Source: Calditrichia bacterium
GTDB taxonomy: Bacteria; Calditrichota; Calditrichia; RBG-13-44-9; J075
Length of the DNA stretch: 64,000 nucleotides
Direction of reading: 5' to 3'
Assembly (NCBI GenBank): GCA_028284445.1
Contig: JANQRS010000018.1
Span: forward strand, 126,001-190,000
Each line of letters starts with the position of its first letter. The first letter of the stretch is position 1. This document shows positions 37,576 to 46,648 of the stretch, piece after piece. The notes beneath the pieces were generated by a model. The model was given only the letters and a program-made list of their open reading frames with translations. It was not told the DNA's origin and did no database searches. Both the position numbers and the translations under genes were made by a program.

Positions 37576-38916
37576 CTATTGGTTCTCGATACCAAATCGT
37601 TCCATCATGGAGTAAAGGCGGCGGCGGGTGATGCCGAGAAGTTCGGCGGCGCGGGTTTTGTTGCCATCTGCTTTGGCAACGGCCTGGATGATAAGCTGTC
37701 GCTCAAAATCATCGAGTTTGATACCCTCATCGGGCAGTTCATATTCACCGGACTGAACGCCGGGCTTGCTGCTGGAAATGGCGCGCGGCAAATCATCAAC
37801 CTGTATGATATCTTCACAAATAATTGCCGCTCGTTCGATCGCATTTTGCAGTTCACGAACGTTGCCGGGCCAATCGCGATCCATTAGTTGCACCAGCGCC
37901 TGGCGATCAATTCCCTTGGCAGCGCTGTTTTCCACGAAGTGATGCACCAAATCCGGAATGTCTTCCTTCCGTTCCCGCAGTGGCGGCAAAGTCAGCGGGA
38001 AAATATTCAATCGGTAATAGAGGTCATTTCGAAAAGTACCGGCTTCCACCATTGCTTCGAGGTCCTGGTGGGTAGCGGAAATAATTCTAACATCGACGAT
38101 GATTTTTTCATTGCCGCCAAGACGGTAGATTTCCTTGCTTTGCAGCACACGAAGCAATTTGGCTTGTGTGGCGAGGCTCATATCCCCGATCTCATCAAGA
38201 AAGATGCTGCCACCGGCAGCTTGCTCAAACTTACCGATGCGCCGTTGGGTAGCGCCGGTGAAAGCCCCTTTTTCATAGCCGAAGAGCTCGCTTTCCAGCA
38301 GGTTTTCCGGCAGCGCGGCACAGTTTACGGTCACAAAGGGTTCGCGTGCGCGCTGACTGGTTTCGTGGATGGCATGGGCAACCAACTCTTTGCCGGTGCC
38401 GCTTTCTCCGCGAATCAGTACAGTGGCTTCGTTTTCACTGCCTTTCTTGATCAGGCGATAGATCTCGCGCATCTTCTTGCTTTTGCCGATGATTTTGCTG
38501 AAGAAAACCGGTGCTTCCTTTTTCTGGCGCAGGCGGCGATTTTCCTGCAAGAGCTTTTGCTGCTCACGAATCCGCTGTACACGAATGGTTAGCTCTTCCA
38601 TCTCGAATGGTTTGATCAGGTAATCATTGGCGCCCTTTTTCAGCGCTTCCACCGCGGTCTTCTGGGTCGCGTAAGCGATCATGATGATTACTTCAATCTG
38701 CGGCCAGTTGGCGCGAATTTGCTCCAGCAACTGCAAACCATCCATACCGTCCATGCGCAAATCGCTGATGACGATATCTACGGACTGCTCCTGCAAATAA
38801 GTGAGGGCGTCTTCGCCGGACGTCCGGTAGTCTGCTTCGATCTCTTCTAATTGCAGAGAGGCGCGAATCACTTTGCAAAATTTTTCTTCGTTGTCGACGA
38901 TGAGCAGTCTGGACAT
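37576..38916 (-). CDS. NtrC-family sigma-54-dependent response regulator
   Basis: 446 residues. Receiver (1-120): acidic Asp8, phospho-acceptor Asp52 ('VISDLRMDGMDG'), Lys102. Sigma-54 AAA+ domain (about 140-370): Walker A 'GESGTGKE' (170-177), the sigma-54-contacting loop 'GAFTGA' (217-222), Walker B 'GGSIFLDEIGD'. A Fis-type helix-turn-helix is at the C-terminus ('NKTRAAELLGITRRRLYSMM'). The conserved Thr/Ser of the receiver (normally 'MTA') is Ile80 here, which may affect phosphorylation-dependent switching. No histidine kinase lies next to it; the next gene upstream is a TPR protein 29 bp away. An rpoN gene must exist elsewhere if this regulator works. Confidence 0.95.
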   Translation of the reverse strand: MSRLLIVDNEEKFCKVIRASLQLEEIEADYRTSGEDALTYLQEQSVDIVISDLRMDGMDGLQLLEQIRANWPQIEVIIMIAYATQKTAVEALKKGANDYLIKPFEMEELTIRVQRIREQQKLLQENRRLRQKKEAPVFFSKIIGKSKKMREIYRLIKKGSENEATVLIRGESGTGKELVAHAIHETSQRAREPFVTVNCAALPENLLESELFGYEKGAFTGATQRRIGKFEQAAGGSIFLDEIGDMSLATQAKLLRVLQSKEIYRLGGNEKIIVDVRIISATHQDLEAMVEAGTFRNDLYYRLNIFPLTLPPLRERKEDIPDLVHHFVENSAAKGIDRQALVQLMDRDWPGNVRELQNAIERAAIICEDIIQVDDLPRAISSSKPGVQSGEYELPDEGIKLDDFERQLIIQAVAKADGNKTRAAELLGITRRRLYSMMERFGIENQ

Positions 38917-38945
38917 GCGATTTCCGGGGTGGGCCTCAATTGAGG

Positions 38946-40091
38946 CTATTTCAGAATTGCTCTCAGGAGAATCAGGAAGCCTTTTTCATGGCTGCGGATG
39001 CGATTCAGGTTCTGCTGGGCATCCTCAAAGTCAGGCGAGAGGGAGAGCGCTTTTTCAAATTCTGACATGGCTTTCAGATACAAGCCGCGGCTCTTGATAA
39101 GGTTATAGGTGCCAATGTCATTCCAATAATCAGGATAATGATTCTGATCGGTTTTGCTGGCAAAGAAGTACTGCTCATATTTGCGAATGGTTTCGGTTGG
39201 CAGTTCCTTACCGCCAAACAAAAAGCGCAGGTAGAATTCGTAAATTTTTTCGTGATCAGCGAGGAGATCCACCAGCTTCAGCTGGAATTGCTCCAACTGC
39301 GGAATGATCACCTGGTGATTGTTGTCTTTCAATAGTTCCAACAACTGATTGAATTCCCGCTGCCAGTGCGGCACGCGATATTTCTTCAGGTCACGAACCT
39401 GCTTCAGGTAGATGGACACACGTGCCGGCACAGCCACCGCTCGCGCATCTTTTACGCCATCCAATGCGGATTTATAGAGTGCTACCCCAAGATTGAATTG
39501 CGCTTCCACATAGTTCGGATTCAGGGCAATGGCTTCCTTGAAGAGCGCTGTTGAATGATCATAATCGCCGAGGAAGAGGTAGGCCAGGCCATGATAATTG
39601 ATAAAGTCCGGATACTTTTCGTTCATTTCCCGGGCTTTTTCAAAGGTCTCCAGGGCTGCCTGATATTCGCGGCTTTTTAGAAAACCGACACCGAGGCCAA
39701 GCATTGCCTTGATAAAATTATTATCCTGATCAATGGCGATCTGGAATTGGCGAATCGCTTCTTCGTAAAGATTTCTTTTCAGGAATAAGACGCCCAGGTA
39801 ATAATGGGACTTGGGGTGACGATAGCGTTCCAGCTTGCCCTCTATATGGTAAAGGGCTTCAAGCTCATCGATAACGGATTGATGAAATTCTTCAGTGATA
39901 TGATTGAGAAAATCATAATCAGCGCTCTTCGCTTCGTTGCGCAGGGAGATCGGGTAGTCGCGCGAGATGAGGAACATACCTTTTTCGAATACTTCTGAAA
40001 TGACCTTGCGATTCTCGATCAAGGTGCCGGTATGTACGTGAAATTCGCGATTATCGATTTCAATTTTATCATGAAGACCAAAATTATCCAA
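38946..40091 (-). CDS. Tetratricopeptide repeat protein
   Basis: 381 residues. The start is a TTG with GAGGGT about 4 nt upstream; no better ATG is available. At least four TPR units lie at about 105-215 ('YYLGVLFLKRNLYEEAIRQF', 'LGLGVGFLKSREYQAALETF', 'YLGDYDHSTALFKEA' style) and one near the C-terminus (about 335-370). There is no signal peptide, so it is cytoplasmic. The middle (about 220-320) has no repeat. It is 29 bp upstream of the NtrC-type regulator on the same strand, so the two are probably co-transcribed and it may take part in the same signalling route. No specific function can be named. Confidence 0.85.
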   Translation of the reverse strand: MDNFGLHDKIEIDNREFHVHTGTLIENRKVISEVFEKGMFLISRDYPISLRNEAKSADYDFLNHITEEFHQSVIDELEALYHIEGKLERYRHPKSHYYLGVLFLKRNLYEEAIRQFQIAIDQDNNFIKAMLGLGVGFLKSREYQAALETFEKAREMNEKYPDFINYHGLAYLFLGDYDHSTALFKEAIALNPNYVEAQFNLGVALYKSALDGVKDARAVAVPARVSIYLKQVRDLKKYRVPHWQREFNQLLELLKDNNHQVIIPQLEQFQLKLVDLLADHEKIYEFYLRFLFGGKELPTETIRKYEQYFFASKTDQNHYPDYWNDIGTYNLIKSRGLYLKAMSEFEKALSLSPDFEDAQQNLNRIRSHEKGFLILLRAILK

Positions 40092-40255
40092 AATACCCTC
40101 AACAGTAATGATACGGCCTCAATGCCGGAGGCAATGCACGGCCAGGTACATGAGCAAGTGCCAACTGGATTGGATCACCTATAATAATGAACTTTTGCCC
40201 GGAATAAAATGCTGAATATCAAAATTATTGAGGTTTGTAAAATTTATTTTTCGGG

Positions 40256-40780
40256 CTAGTGCTGGGCGATATCCGTGGTCTTCTTGCCAAACTGGAGGGA
40301 ATTAATCAGAAATCCCAGGCCTGCGAGAATCAAAACCACCGGCCAGTAGTTGCTGAGAATGCGGTCGAAGCGATAGGCCGAAATGATATCGAGGACGAAG
40401 AGTAGAAACAATACCCCAATGCCGGCAAAAATGCTGGCAAAGAGCAAATATTGCCATTGGGTTCGCACAAATACATATTTGGCGACAAAAGATGCAGCAA
40501 TAATTAGCATTATCACCGAAATCGTCAGACCGCGATCCGGATAGAACATATTCATCTCGGCCAGAACATAGTATAAACCGGTCAGGGTCAGAAATGAAAA
40601 GAGGAAGATGGAGCGTGGCGGCTTTTTGGTAACGCCGTAGTAGAACCCGGCGCATCCCACCAGGAAGAGGCCATAGCTGCGTAAGTCATAGATGTCAACG
40701 TCAATACTATTGCGCAGCAGAATAAGTAAACCTGCAACAACTAAAATAATACCGATTACCGGACTTTTGTCGGTTTGCAT
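40256..40780 (-). CDS. Six-helix membrane protein (LiaF/DUF5668-like)
   Basis: 174 residues from the ATG at 40780, preceded by AGGGGA; a GTG nine codons earlier is not favoured. About six closely spaced membrane helices ('IGIILVVAGLLILL', 'GLFLVGCAGFYYG', 'FLFSFLTLTGLYYVL', 'ISVIMLIIAASFVA', 'LLFASIFAGIGVLFLLF', 'YWPVVLILAGLGFLI') with short loops. This layout is common in the N-terminal part of LiaF-like proteins next to PspC genes. The upstream gene (36 bp away) is indeed a double PspC protein, so both probably respond to envelope stress. Function inferred from context only. Confidence 0.75.
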   Translation of the reverse strand: MQTDKSPVIGIILVVAGLLILLRNSIDVDIYDLRSYGLFLVGCAGFYYGVTKKPPRSIFLFSFLTLTGLYYVLAEMNMFYPDRGLTISVIMLIIAASFVAKYVFVRTQWQYLLFASIFAGIGVLFLLFVLDIISAYRFDRILSNYWPVVLILAGLGFLINSLQFGKKTTDIAQH

Positions 40781-40816
40781 GAGGGTTCCCCTATCCCGGA
40801 CCGGCACTGACCGGTC

Positions 40817-41503
40817 CTAGATTGTTTGTTCGGACGGATCTTCTTCGGGAAAGATGAAGATAAACAAGAGGTAAAGCAGGACGCCCAGTCCTTTGGACAA
40901 CAGTGTGCCAACGATCCATCCAAGGCGGATAACGGTGCTATCTACATTCCAGGCTTCTGCCAATCCACCGCAGACGCCGGCCACTTTGCGATCCGTACTG
41001 GAGCGGGTGACGTTCAGATTGAAGGAACTGCCGGCGGATGACGTAGCCGCTTCGTCTGTTTCGGAAGCATTATCGCCATCCTCATTCTTCTTCTCATATT
41101 GTTGATAGAGAAGGAAAGCGCCCACGCCGATCAACGTTAGGGCCCAGATCGTTGAAATGGGCAGGTCGAAGAAGTAGAAAAAGCGCGAAAAACCAAGTTG
41201 TTTAAACAACAACAAGGCGCCAAAACCAACCAGCGCAATTCCCCAAATCGAGGTGCTGTCCATCTTAACCGGATTATCCACCGGCATCAATTCTTCTTCC
41301 GGATCTTCCGGCACTAGAATCAGGGCGGCGATATATAGCACAACCCCTGCGCCCACAAAAAGAGTGGACAACACAAAAACCAATCGCACCAGCAAACTGT
41401 CTATACCAAGGTATTTGGCAATCCCGCCACAAACGCCGCCCAGATACGCATCACTTTGCGAACGATATAAGTTCTGGCGGGCTTGAGTATTATCGTCAGT
41501 CAT
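40817..41503 (-). CDS. Double PspC-domain membrane protein
   Basis: 228 residues. Two PspC domains: about 10-70 ('LYRSQSDAYLGGVCGGIAKY') and about 165-225 ('STDRKVAGVCGGLAEAWN'), each with a 'GVCGG.A' turn followed by a membrane helix. Two more helices lie between them (about 85-130), then an acidic linker (about 135-155). PspC proteins sense envelope stress and in Proteobacteria activate the phage-shock response; in FCB bacteria they occur without the rest of the psp operon, as here. It is followed by the six-helix protein, likely one operon. Confidence 0.88.
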   Translation of the reverse strand: MTDDNTQARQNLYRSQSDAYLGGVCGGIAKYLGIDSLLVRLVFVLSTLFVGAGVVLYIAALILVPEDPEEELMPVDNPVKMDSTSIWGIALVGFGALLLFKQLGFSRFFYFFDLPISTIWALTLIGVGAFLLYQQYEKKNEDGDNASETDEAATSSAGSSFNLNVTRSSTDRKVAGVCGGLAEAWNVDSTVIRLGWIVGTLLSKGLGVLLYLLFIFIFPEEDPSEQTI

Positions 41504-41560
41504 GTTTTTTGCCTTTCTTTATACACAACACGAATTTAGGCGCTGAAAGTTTCATTGCCA

Positions 41561-42040
41561 CTAGAGCGCAACTTCAATTTTCAGGATTTCATATTTCAAA
41601 GTGCCAGCCGGCACCTGGATCTCAGCTACGTCGCCGACTGTCTTGCCGAGCAAGCCTTTTCCAACCGGCGAGGAAACGGAAATTTTCAATTGACGAAAGT
41701 CTGATTCTTCCTGGGAAACGAGGGTGTATTGCATTTCCTGGCTGCGATTCATGTCTTTTACGGTCACCTTGGTATAAATGCTGATTTTGTCATCCGTGAT
41801 GTTTTTCGGATCAACAACCCGGGCACGCCGGACGGTCTCTTCCATTTGATTGATTTTGTCTTCCAGCATGGCCATTGCTTCACGCGCTGCATGATATTCA
41901 GCATTTTCCTTAAGGTCACCAAAGTCGCGGGCATCGGAAATCTTCTGAGCAATTTCCGGGCGCTTTACGGACTTCATTTCGTGCAATTCATCTTTGACTT
42001 TTTTTAGCGCTTCTTTTGACATGTAAATAAAATCTGACAC
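41561..42040 (-). CDS. greA: Transcription elongation factor GreA
   Basis: 159 residues from a GTG at 42040, preceded by TGGAGGAAAA; this start gives 'MSDFIYMSKEALKKV', matching the usual GreA opening. The next ATG (42022) would drop six residues and lose the ribosome-binding site. The N-terminal coiled coil (about 6-80) carries 'DARDFGDLKENAEYHAAREA', with the acidic tip (Asp/Glu) needed to stimulate RNA cleavage. The C-terminal FKBP-like domain ends '..AGTLKYEILKIEVAL'. GreA rescues backtracked RNA polymerase. It begins 16 bp after the relA/spoT stop, so the genes are probably co-translated. Confidence 0.95.
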   Translation of the reverse strand: MSDFIYMSKEALKKVKDELHEMKSVKRPEIAQKISDARDFGDLKENAEYHAAREAMAMLEDKINQMEETVRRARVVDPKNITDDKISIYTKVTVKDMNRSQEMQYTLVSQEESDFRQLKISVSSPVGKGLLGKTVGDVAEIQVPAGTLKYEILKIEVAL

Positions 42041-42056
42041 TTTTCCTCCAAAAGGG

Positions 42057-44273
42057 TTAGGCTCTTCTACGTCTTCCCACTTCAACTCGTTCCACGCTGA
42101 GCATACCCTTTATATTATTCAGCGAGTTGATAACGCGAGTGAGGTGCGGAAGATTCTTCACTTCAATAATGACTTTTCCAAGTCCAAGTTTGTCTTTCGA
42201 CTTAATTTCGAAATTCATGATATTTACATTGTTATTGGCAATTGCCTGGGTGATATCACGAATCAGGTTTTTGCGGTCTTCAGCCAGCAAGGTCAACTGT
42301 ACTTTGAATTCTTCTTCAGCCTCAACAGTCCAGTTCACCTTGATCGTACGGTCTTTCTTTTCAATCAGGCTTTGCATGTTCGGACAATTGGCGCGATGAA
42401 TAGTCACGCCTCGCCCACGGGTAATATAGCCCATAATGGCATCACCCGGCACCGGCGAACAGCACTTGCCGATGTTAATCATGATGTTTTCCATCCCCTG
42501 CACGCGTACCGCAGAATGACTGCGATTGCGCTGGAGAATCTTTGTAAATATGGTTTCTTTCTTCTCTTTCGGCTGCCCATCGGAAATTGATGAAAGCAGC
42601 TTTTCTATGGATATTTCACCACGTCCAACAGCTGCCAGCAGATTTCTCGGGGCATCAAAGTTCAGCTTCCCGGCGGCTTCCTTGAGCTTTTCATCCATCC
42701 CCTTCAGCTTAAAGCGCTTGAAGTATTTGCTCACTATTTCTTCACCAAGCTTCACGCTGTCTTCAAACTGCACTTCACGAAGGAAGCGGCGAATATGGTG
42801 ACGGGCCTTGCTGGTCTTCACAAATATCAGCCAGTCCTGGTTGGGACGCTGATTGTTGCTGGTAATAATCTCTACCAAATCCCCGCTATGCAGCTGATGT
42901 CTGAGCGGCACCATTTTGCCGTTTACCTTGGCGCCAATGCAGTGCATACCAATATTGCTGTGCACGGCAAATGCAAAATCGACCGGGGTTGCTCCCTGCG
43001 GCAGCCTAAAGACATCACCCTGCGGGGTGAATACAAATACTTCGTCCTGGTAGAGATTGATCTTGAGCGATTCCAGAAAGTCCTGGGCATCAACTGTTTC
43101 ATTGGCCTTGTATTGGTCCAGAAGCTGGCGCACCCAGCTTAACTGCTGTTCAACATCGTCCGGCGACTTATTGGGTGTCCCTTCCTTATATCGCCAGTGA
43201 GCGGCGATCCCCATTTCCGCAATACGATGCATTTCACGGGTGCGAATTTGAATCTCGACCATATGGCCTTCTTTATCCACAACCGTGGTATGCAGCGACT
43301 GATATCCATTAATTTTGGGCATCGCTATATAATCTTTGAAGCGCTCGTACACCGGGGTATAGGCATTGTGCACCAAACCGAGGATGTAATAGCACTCTTC
43401 GATCTTTTCAACAATGATGCGAATCGCGAAGAGATCGTATATTTCCTCAAAAGGCTTTTCCCGGACCTTCATCTTGCGGTAAATCGAATACAGGTGTTTG
43501 GGACGCCCGTAGACTTCCGCCTCTATATTATGTGTTTCCAGTTCACAGCCAATCGGATGAATAAAATTGCGGATATATTCTTCACGAATCTGGCGCTTCT
43601 GATTCAGACGATTCTTGATATCGACAAATGACTTATTGTCGGTGTATTTGAATGCCAGGTCTTCCAGCTCACTTTTCACCTTCGCCATACCGAAGCGATT
43701 GGCGAGTGGCGCATACACGTCGCGAGTCTCAATCGAAACCCGAATGCGATTCTTGGGCGGCACATGTTCCAACGTACGCATATTGTGCAGACGATCCGCA
43801 AACTTGATTATGATAACCCGAACATCCTTCGCCATCGAAAGCAGCATTTTGCGGAATGTTTCCGCCTGGCGCAGTTCATAGCTGAGACTCTTGCGTCCGC
43901 TAACCTCGGTTATCTTCGTCACACCATCAACGAGCATGGCGATATTGTCATTAAACTGCTCACGCAAATCGCTGTCGGTGTATTCCGTATCTTCCACCAC
44001 ATCATGTAGCAACCCGGCAGCAATGGTAGTGCTGTCCATGCGCATGTCGGCAAGGATATGCGCAACCTCCAGGCAGTGCAGGAAGTATGGCTCCCCCGAC
44101 TTACGATTTTGATTCCGATGCGCCCACAGGCCCATCTGATAGGCATTTTGCAGCATTTCCTTATTGTAATTCGGATTATATTCTGCAATTTTTGCCATCA
44201 AACTGGTATATAGCGGACCCAGTTCATCCAGCAGCACCTGGAACCGTTCTTCTTTGACGTCTATATCTAGCAT
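42057..44273 (-). CDS. Bifunctional (p)ppGpp synthetase/hydrolase (Rel/SpoT)
   Basis: 738 residues from the ATG at 44273; the frame is open to an ATG at 44384, which would add 37 residues that do not look like a Rel N-terminus. HD hydrolase domain with 'LLHDVVEDT' intact; synthetase domain with 'FKDYIAMPKINGYQSLHT', where the Arg-Phe-Lys-Asp (RxKD) motif marks bifunctional enzymes; TGS domain ('VFVFTPQGDVFRLPQGATPV'); zinc-finger/CC domain ('GKCCSPVPGD', 'HRANCPN'); C-terminal ACT domain. It makes and degrades the stringent-response alarmone. The gene sits directly upstream of greA. No ribosome-binding site is clear for either start. Confidence 0.96.
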   Translation of the reverse strand: MLDIDVKEERFQVLLDELGPLYTSLMAKIAEYNPNYNKEMLQNAYQMGLWAHRNQNRKSGEPYFLHCLEVAHILADMRMDSTTIAAGLLHDVVEDTEYTDSDLREQFNDNIAMLVDGVTKITEVSGRKSLSYELRQAETFRKMLLSMAKDVRVIIIKFADRLHNMRTLEHVPPKNRIRVSIETRDVYAPLANRFGMAKVKSELEDLAFKYTDNKSFVDIKNRLNQKRQIREEYIRNFIHPIGCELETHNIEAEVYGRPKHLYSIYRKMKVREKPFEEIYDLFAIRIIVEKIEECYYILGLVHNAYTPVYERFKDYIAMPKINGYQSLHTTVVDKEGHMVEIQIRTREMHRIAEMGIAAHWRYKEGTPNKSPDDVEQQLSWVRQLLDQYKANETVDAQDFLESLKINLYQDEVFVFTPQGDVFRLPQGATPVDFAFAVHSNIGMHCIGAKVNGKMVPLRHQLHSGDLVEIITSNNQRPNQDWLIFVKTSKARHHIRRFLREVQFEDSVKLGEEIVSKYFKRFKLKGMDEKLKEAAGKLNFDAPRNLLAAVGRGEISIEKLLSSISDGQPKEKKETIFTKILQRNRSHSAVRVQGMENIMINIGKCCSPVPGDAIMGYITRGRGVTIHRANCPNMQSLIEKKDRTIKVNWTVEAEEEFKVQLTLLAEDRKNLIRDITQAIANNNVNIMNFEIKSKDKLGLGKVIIEVKNLPHLTRVINSLNNIKGMLSVERVEVGRRRRA

Positions 44274-44634
44274 AACGGTATAATCGCTTTGTTTGCTCAG
44301 CGGACGTTTCGTTGCCTGTTGATATGATCTTGTTCTATCGGCATTTTTAGATGGAATGAAATGCCCCCAATAAAAAAACAGCATTTTTTCTGCACGACTC
44401 CCTTAGCCATCGTCATTCGGAAAAAATACTGTGATAATGTAAGGAACGAAATAAACGGATCAATTTGAGGATTTACAGCACATATTGACCATTTCCGCTT
44501 TTAACAGTATCCTAAATTGCCAAATTTGTATACTATATCGCAAAACTAATACCATGCGTATGCAAATTCAAGTATATTTTTGAGGTATGTCTAATTTGAA
44601 AGCTCCATAAAACGGTTATTTTGAAAGGATTATC

Positions 44635-45597
44635 ATGACCCCATTGCATGATGCCGCTCTTACTGCCGCCCGGGATTGCCTGGGAATTAAAGACCACGAA
44701 ACGGTTCTGATTGTTACGGATGAACACCGTTATAGTATTGGTCGTGCTCTTTTTGATGTCTGCCGCGATCTCGCTGCTGATGTGATCTTTATGGAAATGA
44801 CGCCAAGGCGGGTCAACGGTCAGGAGCCGCCGGCTGCTATCAGCGAGGCAATGAAGTCAGTTGATGTGTCAATTTGCCCGACTTCCACCTCGCTCACTCA
44901 TACAGATGCCCGCCGTGCTGCCTGCGCTGCCGGTGCCCGGGTTGGTACGATGCCCGGCATTACAGAGGACATTATGTTGCGCACGATGCGCGCCGACTAT
45001 CATCGCATTGCCCGCTTGACCAATAAAATTGCTGAGCTGCTTACCGCCGGCACAGTCGCTCACGTAACCAGCCCGGCCGGCACCGATGTTCGCCTGCCGA
45101 TTTCGGGCATTAACGGCATACCTTCAACAGGCCTGGTTCTGGAAGCCGGCAAATACGGAAACCTGCCCTCCGGTGAGGCCTATTTGATGCCGCAGGAAGG
45201 GCAATCCGAGGGCGTCATCGTCGTCGACGGTTCCCTGGCTGGCGTGGGGTTGATTACGGATGAACCGATTCGTTTTGTCATCGAAAAAGGCATGGCGGTC
45301 AGCATTGAAGGCGGCGCACAAGCAAAACAATTTGAAGAGACGGTCAATTCGGTAGGGCCAAAGGCGCGTAATCTGGCAGAATTGGGTGTCGGCACCAACG
45401 ATCAGGCGGAAATCAACGGGACCATTCTCGAGGACGAGAAAGTGCTTGGTACCGTGCATCTGGCATTAGGCAATAATGTATCTATGGGCGGGACATGCAA
45501 CGTCGGCTTCCACGTGGACGGTATCATCCTCAATCCGACCTTGAAGATTGACGATCAATTGATTCTGGATAATGGGAAAATGCTCGTGCAGGCATAA
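44635..45597 (+). CDS. Aminopeptidase, M29 (AmpS/PepS)-like
   Basis: 320 residues, somewhat shorter than the ~400 of typical M29 enzymes. The C-terminal half holds the family's metal-site motifs: 'NLPSGEAYLMP' (about 178-188), 'NLAELGVGTN' (about 244-253), 'VHLALGNN' (about 275-282) and 'FHVDGII' (about 293-299). The N-terminal part ('CLGIKDHETVLIVTDEHRY') is the substrate-side domain. These cobalt/zinc enzymes remove N-terminal residues from peptides in the cytoplasm. AAAGGA lies 6 nt before the ATG. It is divergent from relA/spoT and ends facing the YfgM-like gene, with a shared terminator. Confidence 0.9.
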   Translation: MTPLHDAALTAARDCLGIKDHETVLIVTDEHRYSIGRALFDVCRDLAADVIFMEMTPRRVNGQEPPAAISEAMKSVDVSICPTSTSLTHTDARRAACAAGARVGTMPGITEDIMLRTMRADYHRIARLTNKIAELLTAGTVAHVTSPAGTDVRLPISGINGIPSTGLVLEAGKYGNLPSGEAYLMPQEGQSEGVIVVDGSLAGVGLITDEPIRFVIEKGMAVSIEGGAQAKQFEETVNSVGPKARNLAELGVGTNDQAEINGTILEDEKVLGTVHLALGNNVSMGGTCNVGFHVDGIILNPTLKIDDQLILDNGKMLVQA

Positions 45598-45655
45598 ATA
45601 CCTGAAATTCCAATGACCAATAAATCAAATTCCAACAGGAAAAACTCCAAATAAG

Positions 45656-45693
45656 AAAAGGCCAAAATCCATAACCTTGGAATTTGGCCTTTT
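45656..45693. terminator. Bidirectional terminator between convergent genes
   Basis: AAAAGGCCAAAATCC (45656-45670) pairs with GGAATTTGGCCTTTT (45679-45693), one mismatch, with A/T runs on both sides. It can stop both the aminopeptidase and the YfgM-like transcripts. The bases just before it (45605-45655) carry the AATTCCAA repeat also found at 10629-10858. Confidence 0.85.
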
Positions 45694-45717
45694 AACAATT
45701 GGAATTTACGCTCGGTG

Positions 45718-46398
45718 CTATTTCTGCTTTAGAACTTCCAGCAGGTATTCAGCACGGCTTTTCACAGCGCGATTGTCGCTATAGTCTTCGATGATGCTTT
45801 CTGTGAGCTGCTGGGCTTTAGCGGTGTCTCCGGCTTTCAGGTAGGCATGTGCAGCGCTATACAGATAAGAAGGCGCCTGCGGGAATTCCGGCTCCATACG
45901 CGCGGCGCGCTCGTAGTGGTCTGCGGCCTGACCGTAGTCACCATCGCTAACAAGGCAATCAGCATAACCAGCCATGGCCCCCTGGGTCATGAAATTATCC
46001 TCAGCATAGTCATCAATATATTTCTTGAAGTAGGTCTTGGCGAGGGCATTATCACCTTCGTTGCGATGGAGATTGGCAAGCATAAATGTTGCCTGACCGG
46101 CAGCTGAGGTGCCGCCAAAAGAAGAAATGACGGTGTTCAGGGCTTGTTTGCCAACCTCTGTTTCACCGGCAACGACCTGGGCCTGAGCCTGCGACAAAGC
46201 GCTAACGGCCTGACGCTCTGATTCTGCACTACTGCTTGCCCATAAAAAGGCACCGCCCACCAAAACAACAAGGGCCAATAAACCGGTTAGAAGCTGATTG
46301 AGGTTATCTTCGATCCAATTCTTCGCCTCCATCGTGGCGATAACGAATTTATCTTCTTTCAGTTCTTTTTTGGTATACTTCTTTTTGGCTTTCAACAT
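45718..46398 (-). CDS. Membrane-anchored TPR protein (YfgM-like)
   Basis: 226 residues. A basic N-terminus is followed by a cytoplasmic stretch, one membrane segment (about 35-54, 'LLTGLLALVVLVGGAFLWAS') and a periplasmic region with four or five TPR-like helical pairs (about 75-220, 'YADCLVSDGDYGQAADHYER'). YfgM proteins sit on the SecYEG translocon with PpiD and help periplasmic chaperones; that role is inferred from architecture only. The signal segment is internal, so it is a type II membrane protein. It is monocistronic as far as can be seen. Confidence 0.8.
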   Translation of the reverse strand: MLKAKKKYTKKELKEDKFVIATMEAKNWIEDNLNQLLTGLLALVVLVGGAFLWASSSAESERQAVSALSQAQAQVVAGETEVGKQALNTVISSFGGTSAAGQATFMLANLHRNEGDNALAKTYFKKYIDDYAEDNFMTQGAMAGYADCLVSDGDYGQAADHYERAARMEPEFPQAPSYLYSAAHAYLKAGDTAKAQQLTESIIEDYSDNRAVKSRAEYLLEVLKQK

Positions 46399-46648
46399 AT
46401 CAAGTGCTCTCCAGCTTTACTCATAAAATCGTGCCCGCTTCATTTCCCATCCACGGCCCGTAAGAATAATCAAATATGGTGGATCAGGCAAACGATTTCA
46501 TATTTTTGTACTAAGCTCGAAATTTAGTATATCAAGGCAGAGAGCGCAAGTTCCTTATAACAATTCCGGCCTCTGTTTCCATCCCCGGCTATTTGCCGCC
46601 TGGAGTATCGACGGCGACTCCGGCATGCTTTAGTTGCAAGCCAGGCCT

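Noticed and set aside
44274..44384. 37-residue N-terminal extension of Rel/SpoT
   Set aside because: It has no similarity to Rel proteins and looks like untranslated leader, though no ribosome-binding site decides the matter.
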